Positions 1-9,340 of a DNA stretch of 64,000 bases are shown one piece after another; positions within the stretch are counted from its first letter, which is position 1; each line of letters starts with the position of its first letter. The position numbers and the translations under genes are program-made. Origin of the DNA: Carettochelys insculpta (lineage: Eukaryota > Chordata > Testudines > Carettochelyidae). The notes under the pieces are model-generated. The model searched no databases and was not told where the DNA came from. It saw only the letters and a program-made list of their open reading frames with translations. Location: NCBI RefSeq assembly GCF_033958435.1, contig NC_134138.1:176436798-176500797 (forward strand), written 5' to 3'.

Positions 1-491
1 TGCTGTTTCCCTGAAACTGTAGCAGAAAAATCAAGAGGGTGTTCTGTCTAGTCCAAAGCTTTCTAATGAAGCAGATACAGAGTAGCCTTAGAAATGATTC
101 TTGTTTTTCCTTATTCTAATAAAGCTCCTTCTTCACTGTCAGAAGTAGCAAACTCTTCTTATAGTTCTGTCATTTTGACATAATAGCATAAGTCTACAAA
201 CTGATTCATGAAAAGATCTTCATTCATTGTTAAATAGGTGTTCCTTCTCAATATTAATACATCACTTGCATTTTTATTGTACCTGTATTCTTGTTGCCAA
301 CAAAGCACTTACTAAATGTAGTATTGTCAAATGAGAGAATACCAAATGCAGGAAATAGAAAAAGAAAATACAGACAGCCTCTTTTTTTTGTGATAATACA
401 AAGACTACATCATGTATCACTTATGCATGTTCTAATCATTTTCCAAGTTTGATGCACGCTAGGAAGATATCCACTGCAAATCAAGGGAGAA
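1..491. other. Unrecognised AT-rich non-coding DNA
   Basis: No long open frame, RNA gene or repeat that I recognise lies here. It is the left flank of the first Harbinger insertion, whose duplicated target CTA begins at 492. Confidence 0.6.
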
Positions 492-494
492 CTA

Positions 495-730
495 GTCTAC
501 GTCTACATGTGAAGCCTACATCGAAATAGTTTATTTCGATGTAGCAACATTGAAATAGTCTATTTCGATGAATAACGTCTACACGTCCTCCAGGGCTGGC
601 AACGTTGATGTTCAACTTCGACGTTGCGCAGCACAACATCGAAATAGGCGCAGCAAGGGAACGTCTACACGCCAAAGTAGCACACGTCGAAATAGGGATG
701 CCAGGCACAGCTGCAGACAGGGTCACAGGG
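495..730. repeat. Left terminal and subterminal palindromic region of Harbinger A1
   Basis: The TIR is followed by repeated self-complementary blocks, for example a TCGAAATAG/CTATTTCGA pair at 520-570 and AACGTTGATGTTC next to GAACTTCGACGTT-type inversions around 600-625. Subterminal repeats in Harbinger elements are binding sites for the element-encoded Myb-like protein. That role here is inferred. Confidence 0.7.
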
Positions 731-765
731 CGGATGAGCACTTCCGGGGCAACAGCTAGCCGTTC

Positions 766-780
766 CCTTAAAGGGCCCCT
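766..780 (+). promoter_or_regulatory. Candidate core promoter motif upstream of the transposase
   Basis: The block CCTTAAAGGGCCCCT lies about 75 bp before the transposase ATG. The same TTAAAGGGCCCC block occurs at the equivalent place in Harbinger B (19292-19304) and in the deleted copies (25216-25229 and, inverted, 36896-36910). A related TTTAAGGGG block is upstream of the opposite-strand gene. Conservation between diverged copies suggests a TATA-like element, but no transcript data are available here. Confidence 0.45.
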
Positions 781-1345
781 CCCAGACACACTCAGCCTGC
801 ACAGCACGCGGTCTGAGGAGCCATAGGCACACAGACCCCAGGGCAACGCAGGCATGGACCCCCAACAGCAGCAGCAGCAGCAGCAGCCACAGGTCCACCC
901 AGCCCTCCTGGCAGGAGCAGGGCTTGCCCTGATCCATGCCATGCAGGAGGGAGCTGAGCACCTCCTTGCTACACCGGAGGAGGAGCTGCCCCCAGGGCAG
1001 CAGGGCTCAGCCCCCAACCCTGCAGCACCCTGCCCCCCCCGCCTCACACGCCGCCGGCTGTGGAGCTACCCCACCAGCACCTACTGGTGGGAGCGGCTGG
1101 TGCTTGAGGAGTGGGACGACGACCACTGGCTCAGGAACTTCAGGATGAGCCGGCAGACATTTCTGGAGCTGTGCCAGTGGCTCACCCCCGCACTCAGGCA
1201 CCAGGACACTGCCATGCGGCGTGCCCTCACAGTGCAGAAACGGGTCGGCATCGCTGTCTGGAAGCTGGCCACTCCAGACAGCTACTGATCCGTGGGCCAG
1301 TAGTTTGGTGTCAGGAAGGCCACCGTCGGGGCTGTCCTCATGGAG

Positions 1346-1549
1346 GTAAGAGAACCCACGGGGGGAGGGCAGGGCAGAGGAGGGGAGGGGAGGGGAGGGG
1401 AGGGCGGGGGAGGGCAGGGCAGGGCAGAGGAGGGCAGGGCAGAGCAGAGGAGGGCGGGGGAGGGCAGGGCAGAGGAGGGCAGGGCAGGGCAGGGCCACGC
1501 ACACCCTGCTCACCCCTCATTGGTGCTCTCCCATGTGCTTTCCCTGCAG
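1346..1549 (+). other. Predicted transposase intron with purine-rich minisatellite
   Basis: The 204 bp interval is bounded by GTAAG and a pyrimidine tract ending CTGCAG. It restores the reading frame between two conserved transposase blocks. About 135 bp of it (1360-1495) is a tandem array of AGGGC, AGGGG and AGAGG units with almost no pyrimidine except C. Long open frames on either strand across it are artefacts of this composition. Confidence 0.75.
1360..1495. repeat. G-rich tandem repeat (AGGGC/AGGGG/AGAGG units)
   Basis: This is a nearly pure purine stretch with many GGG runs spaced by 1-4 bases on the + strand. The pattern is compatible with G-quadruplex formation and with replication-slippage expansion. 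It lies wholly inside the predicted transposase intron. Confidence 0.9.
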
Positions 1550-2308
1550 GTTGTGCGTGCCATCAATGCCATGCTCCTGCGTAGGCTCGTGAGGCTGGGG
1601 GACCCAGATGCCACCATCGCGGCCTTTGCCACCCTGGGCTTCCCCAATAGCTTCGGGGCTCTGGATGGGACTCACATCCCCATCCGCGCCCCACATCACA
1701 GTGGAGGACGCTACATCAATCGCAAGGGCTACCATTTTGTGGTCCTCCAGGCCTTGGTGGACAGCCGGGGACGTTTCCAGGACATTTATGTGGGCTGGCC
1801 TGGCAGCACCCACGACGCCCGGGTTTTCCGGAACTCGGGCCTGTGCTGCCGGCTGGAGGCGGGGACCTCCATCCCCCAGCGGGAGATCCCTCTGGGGGAC
1901 ACCGCCATGCCCCTCTGCGTCATCACAGATGCGGCATAACCCCTCCGGCCGTGGCTCATGCACCCGTACACGGGCCATCTCTCCGCTAGCCAGGAGCGCT
2001 TCAACCAGCACCTGAACCACACACGCCAGGTGGTGGAGCGCTCATTTCGCCGCCTGAAAGGACGCTGGAGATGTCTCCTGATCCGCCTGGATGCGGGCCC
2101 CAACAACATCCCCCTGATTGTGGGTGCCTGCTGCGCCCAGCACAATTTGGTGGAGAGCAAGGGGGAGGCCTTTTTCCACGGCTGGGCTGTGGAGGCCGGC
2201 AGGGCCGACGTGCAGCCACCCGCTGCCCCCAGTCGCCAGGTGGACCCCGAAGGGACCCGGGTCCGGGAGGCCCTGCGGGCCCACTTCGATGATGAGGCCG
2301 CGGGGTGA

Positions 2309-2702
2309 ACTCTCCCAAGCCCCCCACTGCCCACCCCTTCCTCCACAACACTCCCTGCCCCAACGCCCACACCATGGAGCACCCAACCGCACCCCCCTCC
2401 CACTTTTCCTGGACAAATGACAGCACACACTTGTGGCTGAACTTAAACTGCTTTTTCTTGTAGAACTTTTTTTTTTAACTATAAATAAAACAAGAACAAA
2501 CTATATACAACATGTGTGGAACAAAAGTAATGTGTACAAATAAAACAATAGTAATAAAAAAGTTTGTTCACTAATAAAAAGAAAACCAGAGATGATAAAG
2601 GGGAGAACTATTTACATGGGGGGGATGGGGCAAACGGGTGGCACAAATTAATAAGTCACAACTATATACAAGGGGGGGGGCCACGTCCCGGGCCCCTCGC
2701 CC
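2309..2702. terminator. Shared 3' region between the two convergent Harbinger genes, with poly(A) signals
   Basis: After the transposase stop the sequence changes from GC-rich coding to AT-rich. AATAAA hexamers on the + strand at 2484-2489 and 2539-2544 could end the transposase transcript. I saw no clear AATAAA on the - strand for the opposite gene. The interval separates two genes read towards each other. Confidence 0.5.
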
Positions 2703-3875
2703 CTAAAGTCCGGCACTGGGCGTGGGCGGCCGGGAGCCCCACTGCGGCCGCAGCCCTGTCCGGGGCTGGCTGGGGGCGGGGCGGACCGGAAGATATGCCC
2801 AGCGAGTCTCAGCTGGTTCCAGGGGTCCCTCGGCGCTCTGGCCCTCGGTGGTGGGTGGCGGGGCAACGGCGGACGGGACGGCAACATGCGGAGCAGCTGG
2901 TGGTGCAGCGGGTGGAGCAGGCAGGGCGGGCGCTGCGGCGGCCGGTGCGGCATGGGGGGCCAGGCAGTCCACCAGGCGGTTGAAAGTCTCCATGTAGGCC
3001 CCCCATGCCTCTTGGCGCCAGGCCAGCGCCCGCTCCTGCAGTTCGACGTGGCGTTGCTCCACCCGCAGGCGCTGCTCCACCACCTCTAGCTGCCAATGGT
3101 GGATGGCCAGCAGCTGGGGGTCCGTCGCCGTCGGCTGGTGGTGGCGTGGGATCCGCCGTCTAGCCCGCTGTGGGGTCGGTCAGTCCTCGGCCGAGGGGCT
3201 TGCCTGGAGCGAAGGCCCCGGAGGGGTCTCCAGGACCACTGATGCCTCGCCGGCGCTCTCTTCCGGCCCTTCCGATGGTGCAGCTACGGGACACAGGAGA
3301 GGAGAGGGGGGAAGAAGAATGGAGACAGGCGTTAGTGTGGGCCCCGAGCTGTGGCCTTTGTCCCCCCAGCCCTGTGCTGCAGGTTGCCCATCCCCATCCC
3401 CGGGAGATGCTGCTGTGATGGATGGCGTTCAGGGGTCCCCCTGCACTGCACCCCGTCCCCTGGTGGGAGCGACTCTCACTTCACTCCTCAGGGTCTGACA
3501 GGAAAGGTTTCTTAAGCCACAGATGCCCAGTTTCTCCCAGAAGTGACAGCACCAGCTGTCAGAAGAGACAGTCCTTCCAACCCGTTGTGGGGAGAAGACC
3601 CCAAGGGGTGCCCCTCTGGGATGCAGCTTGCCCCCCCTCAGGCTGGCTGCCTTCCAGCTCTCCCTTCCCCTAGCCTCTACCTGCGGCCCCCGCCCTCCCT
3701 GCCCCGCATTTCAAAGCCAGCTCGGCTCCTCCCTCCTCTTTGTTCAGGGCAGAGGTGTCACCTGCCAGTCGTAGCCCCAGGATCATCCTTTGCCCCTGGG
3801 AGCTATTCGGCTCTTGTTGCTCACATCTAGCCTGAGTCTCCCTTTTGCACTCCCCCCCACTCCATCACATGCTGC

Positions 3876-3913
<38 letters not shown>

Positions 3914-4878
3914 CGGGGTGTCCCACCCCCTCCTCCCGGGGGGCCCTCAAGGTTCCGCTCCCCCCTGCCCCGGGGATGGGGCATGGCACTGTCGTGCGGG
4001 GTGTGGGGGGGGGCAGGGGCTGATGCACTGCTGTGAGGGACATGGCCCTGCTCTCCTTGGGGCCATGGCCATGTGAGCATGTGGGGGGCCCTGGACACAT
4101 ATCTATTACCCCCCGCCCCTCAAGCCCAGGGGTGTACACCAGAGGGGGGTACATACCTGTTGGTCCACTCCCATGGTCCGGAGATCCCCGGGGGGCGGAG
4201 GCCCGGCTGCTGCTCCGGGATGGCAGGAGGAGGATCTGCAGCCCGGATTCTGCGGAGGAGGAGCCCCCCCCCCTTCTCCTCCTCCTGCCACGATGGCCCG
4301 GGGGTGGGCTCCATGGGGGGCCCCTGGGGTGCGGGGCTTACCTCCAGGGCGGACTCCAGCTGAAGGGCCTCCTGGGGCTTGTCGGCCGAAGTATCAAGGG
4401 TGGCCGGAGGGGAGGAGGTGTGCCGGGGGCCCAGGATGTCCCTGAGCTCCCTGTAAAAGGGGCAAGTGACGGGGGCGGCCCCAGATCGGCCGGCCGCATC
4501 CCGGGCTCGGGCATAACCCTGCTGCAGCTCCTTCACCATACTCCTGACATGATCAGGAGTGCGGGCAGGGTGACCCCGGGCAGCCAGGCCGTCGGCCAGC
4601 CGAGCGAACACATCCGCATTCCGCCTCTTACTCCCCATTACCTGGAGCACCTCCTCCTCGCTCCAGAGCCCCAGCAGGTCCCGCAGCTCGGCCTCCGTCC
4701 AGGAGGGGCCCCGCTGCTGCTTTCCAGCCTGGCTACCCGCCTGGCTGGGCTGGCTGCCCTGGCTCCCCTTGGGGGGGGTCCCCTGGAGGCGCTGGGGCGG
4801 CTGCCGGGCGGCCATTGATGGTCCTGTGGCTGCTGAGGGACATGCAGGCTGGCCGCGTGTCTGGGCTGCTGCCTGCAC
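2703..4878 (-). pseudogene. Harbinger Myb/SANT-like DNA-binding protein gene, spliced, one premature stop
   Basis: This is the second protein of Harbinger elements. It is a Myb/trihelix-type DNA-binding protein that binds the transposon ends and helps bring the transposase to the nucleus. Exon 1 reads leftwards from an ATG at 4878 (or the internal ATG near 4818). It encodes a Pro/Gln-rich lead and then the domain starting WTEAELRDLLGLWSEEEVL, with the downstream helix DHVRSMVKELQQGYARARD and the CPFYRELRDILG segment. A donor GTAAG at 4341-4337, or the alternative GTATGT near 4158, ends it. An acceptor at 3285-3284 opens the last exon, 3283-2703, which codes a charged helical segment (LRVEQRHVELQERALAWRQ) and a Pro/Ala-rich tail. 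A TGA at 3182-3180 interrupts this exon. Otherwise it is open. The exon limits are inferred. Confidence 0.8.
3871..3914. repeat. CTG/CAG trinucleotide repeat
   Basis: This is a run of about fourteen GCT triplets with one GTT interruption, inside the predicted intron of the Myb-like gene. On the - strand it reads as CAG. A separate CAG run encodes the polyglutamine near the transposase start. Confidence 0.95.
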
Positions 4879-4912
4879 GTTCCCTCAGCTTCCTGAACAG
4901 GAAGGGAGGGGG

Positions 4913-4936
4913 AGGGGACCTTTAAGGGGCCGCTCC
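4913..4936 (-). promoter_or_regulatory. Candidate promoter motif of the Myb-like gene
   Basis: Read on the - strand this contains CCCCTTAAAGG in a GC-rich setting, about 40-60 bp upstream of the ATG at 4878. It resembles the block before the transposase on the other side of the element. The promoter role is inferred from position and similarity only. Confidence 0.4.
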
Positions 4937-4979
4937 ACGCGGCCACCATTGAGCTGAGGGGCTGCAGAGAGTGTCTCTC

Positions 4980-5241
4980 AACCCCTTAGCTGATGGCCGC
5001 CATGGAGGACCCCGCAATTTCGAAGTTGCGGGACGCGCAATGACTACATGGTCCCTACTTCGACGTTGAACGTCGAAGTAGGGCGCTATCCCCATCTCCT
5101 GATGAGGATAGTGACTTCGACGTCTTGCCGCCTAACGTCGAAGTTAACTTCAAAATAGCGCCCGACGCGTGTAGCCATGACGGGCGCTATTTCGAAGTTA
5201 GTGCTGCTACTTCGAAGTAGTGTGCACGTGTAGACACGGCT
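4980..5241. repeat. Right terminal and subterminal palindromic region of Harbinger A1
   Basis: It is packed with inverted TTCGAAGT, AACGTCGAAGT and CTTCGACGTT blocks, then ends in the TIR GTAGACACGGCT. This 3' end, inverted, forms the left half of the copies at 36457 and 63564. Confidence 0.8.
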
Positions 5242-5244
5242 CTA

Positions 5245-5847
5245 ATGAGTCATACTGGATCAAACAAATTGTCCATGTAGCACAGTATCCCAATTTCCAA
5301 CAGGGGTCAGATATTACAGAATGTATGAACAGAACAGGGCAATTTTGAGTGATCCATCCCGTTACCCCATCCCAGCTTCTGGCATTTGAAGACTCAGGAG
5401 AACACTCTTAACTATTTGGACAAATAACAATGGATGGATGCATCCAGTTCTTTTTTGGACCTTCACAGCAGCATAAGCAATGAGTGCCACAAGGTGCAGT
5501 CCAACCTGAGTCAATTACTGCTTTCTTTTAAACCTGCTATTAATTTTATTGGGGGACACCTAATTCTGGTGGTGTGTAGAAGAGTAAAGAACACTTTCCC
5601 TATTCACTTTTTCTAAAATTTTATTGTATTCCCTGCTTAGTCATCTATATTTTCCCCCCTACGCTGAACAGTCCTGGTCACTTTACTCTCTCCTTGAATG
5701 GAAGCTGTTCCCAAATAACTGTTGCCTTTCTATGTATTTTTTTAAATCTATTTTGATGTGTTGACTGTAACTTGATACAGCATCCAAGATGCAAGCAGAC
5801 CATGAATTTATATAGTGGCATTGTGATATTTACTACCCTGTTTCTAA
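5245..5847. other. Unrecognised non-coding DNA
   Basis: I see no gene or identifiable repeat here. Open frames are short and lack family motifs. Confidence 0.5.
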
Positions 5848-6105
5848 GGCTCTGTCTATGTGGCCAAATTATCTCAAAATTACAGCAGTTATTTCAAAAT
5901 AACTTTGGCAGCATCTAAATGATTCACATGCTATTTCAAAATAAAGTGGAAATAGTGAGTGTTATTTCTATTCTGGTAAACCTCATTTCCTGAGAAATAA
6001 TGCCTATTTCAAAATATGCCATAATAGTGCCATGGGAGCCTATTTCAAAATAGTACTATGAACCTGGAAATGCTATATCGAAATGCATTTTGCATGTGGT
6101 AATTT
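5848..6105 (+). mobile_element. Decayed Harbinger-like MITE
   Basis: It opens with AAGGCTCTGTCTATGTGGCC, a mutated form of the common GGCTRYGTCTAC terminus. It then carries repeated TATTTCAAAATA-type blocks that look like CpG-decayed TTTCGAAATA subterminal repeats. No clear right TIR remains, so the right limit is approximate. Confidence 0.55.
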
Positions 6106-7450
6106 TCTAAAAGATATTATGCGGTAATTTATATTGCATTTTTGGAAGAGATTGGTTATAGCCATCAAAGCTGAAAAGTACCAGAACTTTCCTAAGAGCT
6201 TTCAGTTACAGTAATGGAAAGATTTCACTAAAGATCATGGACTAAAGTTACTTAAAGTTGAGATATTTTGGGCATAGTAGGTCTAACTCAGACCTTCTGC
6301 AATGTTCCATACTTATTATAGCATCTAATTAAGATTTCTCTCCAAACCTCCAAATCTTAATTTAAAATAAATTGAAAGGGTTTGATATTGCTTTATTAGA
6401 TTTCTCCACTAACTCAATTTTTAAATAAGGGATTTAAAGAAGCATCCAAGTAGGTGAAATGGAGCAAGCTGAGGTTTTTGAGTGACCTGATTCTGAGATG
6501 AAAACAATCCCCACACCTCATTTTGGTATTTTAACCAGTTCTTTAACTCCTTGCAGTGGTGTTGCACCTTCCTAAAAGGCTGGTCACTCTGTCAAGTGAC
6601 TGGCTTCAGTTTCCTGTATAGCCTTTAAGAACCTGATTAAACTTTCTATTCCCAGCTTCGCCTTTCTACTCCACCCCATGCATGTCATTCACCTTACCCA
6701 GCAATTAAAACTTGCTGCCCAATGAGAGAGACAATGCAGACCCCACCAAATCTTCCTGGCATTATATGCTAAAAGTGGAAGTTAAACATTGTAAATCTCT
6801 TCCAGCTATTGGGTTAGTGTGCCCTAACCAGAGTTGTCATCAGCATTCTGTCACTAGTCTTCAGAAGCCCCACCACACACTTAACCAACTCTTCTTCACA
6901 GTGATCATGCCATAAATACTGGTAAGCTGATTCAAAGCCTATTGCAGTCAACAGAAATGCTATGGGGGGGCAGGTGGGAAGGGTTTGTCTCGGAAGAAAC
7001 CTTAGGTTTCCAAATGGGACTGGTTCACACTATAAAAGGAAAGCTGATCGAAGGGATCTTTAGGCCACCTAAACACACAGGTGCTGTGTTGCCAGAGAAA
7101 AGCACTTCTGCTGGCACCTATGCTGAATTGTGGTTTCTTTCCATGAAGGAAGTACAAGCTGCATCTACCTCATCTGGCACCCTAGGGACTGGACCAGTCC
7201 CAAACAAGGGAATTTGCAGGATGAAGGGAGGTCCCTTGCCTCAGGCTCCCCTGCCCCTCCAGCCTCAGCAGACCTCTGGCCCTGCTGAGCTGATGCTACC
7301 AGCCCCAACCCTGCAAAGCAATGGCCTCAGCTGCTGGCCCCATGGAAGCTGGATCCTTACCTAGCCAGGCTGCTGACTCCAGGGATGCAAGCTTCTGGCC
7401 TCCTCTGAACAGGGCAGCCATCCCACCTGCCCTCCCGGGTTCCCAGCAAC
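6106..7450. other. Unrecognised non-coding DNA
   Basis: Mixed composition, with a 140-codon open frame at 6942-7364 that has no recognisable domain. I see no repeat that I can name. Confidence 0.45.
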
Positions 7451-9340
7451 CAGCCCTTCTGGTTGCCTCCTAGTCAGGGTTCTCGGTCCAGTAACATCCA
7501 TGGCCTTGCTAGACCACAAAGATGGCTGGAGAAGAGAACTCCAATTGTGGGAGGTGCAATCTATGTTGCCATGGTAAGTTATGGCATTATGCCTGTTATA
7601 CTTCCATACACATGCTGGCTGGAAAACTGTTTTTTTGGTTTTCTAAAAATACCACAGTTAAAATTGTTTATAAGGAATTATTTTATTTTTAGCTCAAAAA
7701 TAAAGGAAGATATTTTGCTTAAAACCCCTTCCCCAGATCCACCTTCCTCCTGCACACAAAAAAAGAGCAGTCTGGAAACAACTGCCACAAAATTCCATCA
7801 TTCACAGCAGAACAGCAACCATGAAGAGTTTTCACCCTGGTGTAGGTTGACCATATTTACCTATGCTGAGTACTTCGTAAAATTACTTGTGTTCAATGGC
7901 AATCAGAAAGAGTCCACAGATCCCATTAAAAAAATACAGCCTGGCTGGAGTATTCTTATTTACCTCCTTATACTTAAGGCTATCATAAGAAGAGGTGACA
8001 CACATGCTCCCATTAACCTCTCTCACATGGAGGTGACTGACCAACCTGACTCAACCCTCCCTGCCCCGTGCTCTCTATGCATGGCTAGGGTCCCAGGATG
8101 GACCCCTCTCCTGGCATCTAGTGTCATGTCTTCTGAAGGCAACTTTTTGGGGGACACCCAGGTTACAGTCCTCCTTCCCTACATTTTGTCAGGGTTCACC
8201 CCAGAATGACAAATGGCAGCCTTTTGTCACAGCAGGGGGAGGGGAGGGTGTGTAGGAATGACCTGGCTCACTGTTTACCAGAGGCCATTTCTCCACTCTC
8301 CTATGAATACAATCAGCTTATGCCTGCCTGCCTAGAGAGCATAGAAAGGCAGCTAGTATCCCCAAGTTGCTGCTGGCCACCAGCATAACCCAGCTGCCTC
8401 CTAGCCTCCCTGGAAACAGCACAGGCACAAAGGGGTTAAGCCATGGGAAGGAACTGAGCACCAGGATCCAGGGAACTTGACTGCAGTGGTGTCAGCAAAC
8501 CTGGCCAGAGGAGGGGCTCGGCAGAGGAGGGAGCTGGGGACAGAGCAGCCCTGCACAGCATGGGGGCAGGGCCTGAGGAGCTGCATGTGCAGAGGGTGCT
8601 AAGCATCCCTGCTTGGGGATCTGCAGAGATGGATGCAAACAGGCTGGAAATAGCTTCCTCCCTACCACTCCAGAGCTTAGGTTGGGGCAGAGAAGCTGCC
8701 CCAGGCCAGCACTGTGTGAGACTTTGGCATATGCAAGAGCTTGGCTCCTCCTGGCCAGACCCCTGGGCCAGAGGGTCTTGTGTTTTCCCTGGATGCAGTC
8801 AGAGAAGTAAGAAGCCTGCCAGTTGAGCTGTTGGTGAGCTGAACAACCTGGCCAACAGATGTTTCTCTACACAGTGCTAGGACGAGGACACAGCCTGTCA
8901 CAGAGGATATGGAAGAGCAATGGGGCTAGGGACAGGGTGAATGGACACAACAGGGAGAGAACAAGCATGTAAAGGGCCAATGGGCAGGCAGCAGAGATGA
9001 CACATAGCAGACATCACCTGCCTGCACTCCCCAGCTACTGCAGAGGCAGCCAGTGCTGTCTGGGAGCAGGGCACAGTGAGGAGCCTGCTGGCCAAGAGAC
9101 GGCACGGAGCAGATGCTGCACGGATGGATCAGCTGGGGAAGCACTGGCTCAGCACACTACAGCTTTGCCTGACCACCAGCCTTGCACACTCCCACCCATT
9201 GTCAGACATTGGACCCACTCCCATGTGCCTCCCGCTTCACAGCTGGTGGGTGGGTAGCTATCAAGCAAAGATCCAGCCAGCAATAGGATCCACCAGTTCT
9301 GATGGGAGGGGACAAAAAGAAAATATGGGGTAATCCTCAA
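7451..9340. other. Moderately GC-rich unassigned sequence
   Basis: GC content rises relative to the flanks. The 248-codon frame at 7463-8209 shows no domain, no splice context and no low-complexity explanation. I regard it as chance. The GC-rich patch 8400-9260 may be an old repeat, but I cannot name it. Confidence 0.4.

Larger units (their letters stand above)
854..2308 (+). pseudogene. Harbinger transposase (HARBI1-like DDE nuclease), two exons, three in-frame stops
   Basis: The product would be the endonuclease that cuts and joins transposon ends in the nucleus. I read exon 1 as 854-1345 and exon 2 as 1550-2308, joined in phase 0 (GAG|gtaag ... ctgcag|GTT). The start is the ATG at 854, followed by a run of eight Gln codons. 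An N-terminal helical region (around RMSRQTFLELCQWL) is typical of the family. In exon 2 the DDE triad is visible: Asp in ALDGTHIPI (codon 1664-1666), Asp in GSTHDARVF (1814-1816), and Glu in VERSFRRLKGRW (2036-2038). The triad spacing is 50 and 74 codons. Three single-base stops break the frame: TGA at 1286, TAG at 1301 and TAA at 1937. Apart from these the frame is continuous to the terminal TGA at 2306. It faces the Myb-like gene tail to tail. The intron assignment rests on splice-site consensus and reading frame only. Confidence 0.9.
495..5241 (+). mobile_element. PIF/Harbinger DNA transposon, two-gene, full length (copy A1)
   Basis: This is a 4747 bp element. The outermost 12 bases at 495-506 and 5230-5241 are imperfect inverted copies of the window-wide terminus GGCTACGTCTAC, and weaker complementarity extends to about 25 bp. 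The element is flanked by an exact CTA duplication at 492-494 and 5242-5244. A 3 bp duplication, a DDE transposase with an intron and a convergent Myb/SANT-like gene are the hallmarks of PIF/Harbinger. About 250 bp at each end is dense in short palindromes built on TTCGA and TCGAAA. The interior is much more GC-rich than the flanks. Both genes carry in-frame stops, so this copy looks defective but young. The same ends recur in deleted form at 24976-25668, 36457-37150 and 63564-64000. Confidence 0.93.

Noticed and set aside
1360..1495. CRISPR-like repeat array
   Set aside because: The units are 5-6 bp purine slips with no spacers, and the genome is a vertebrate.
1007..1513. Long - strand frame rich in Pro, Ala, Leu and Cys over the transposase
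   Set aside because: It is the complement of the purine-rich intron repeat and of coding sequence on the other strand. It has no family motif.
7463..8209. 248-codon + strand frame that could be a gene
   Set aside because: No domain, no splice or promoter context and no similarity that I recognise. Its composition fits chance in unassigned DNA.
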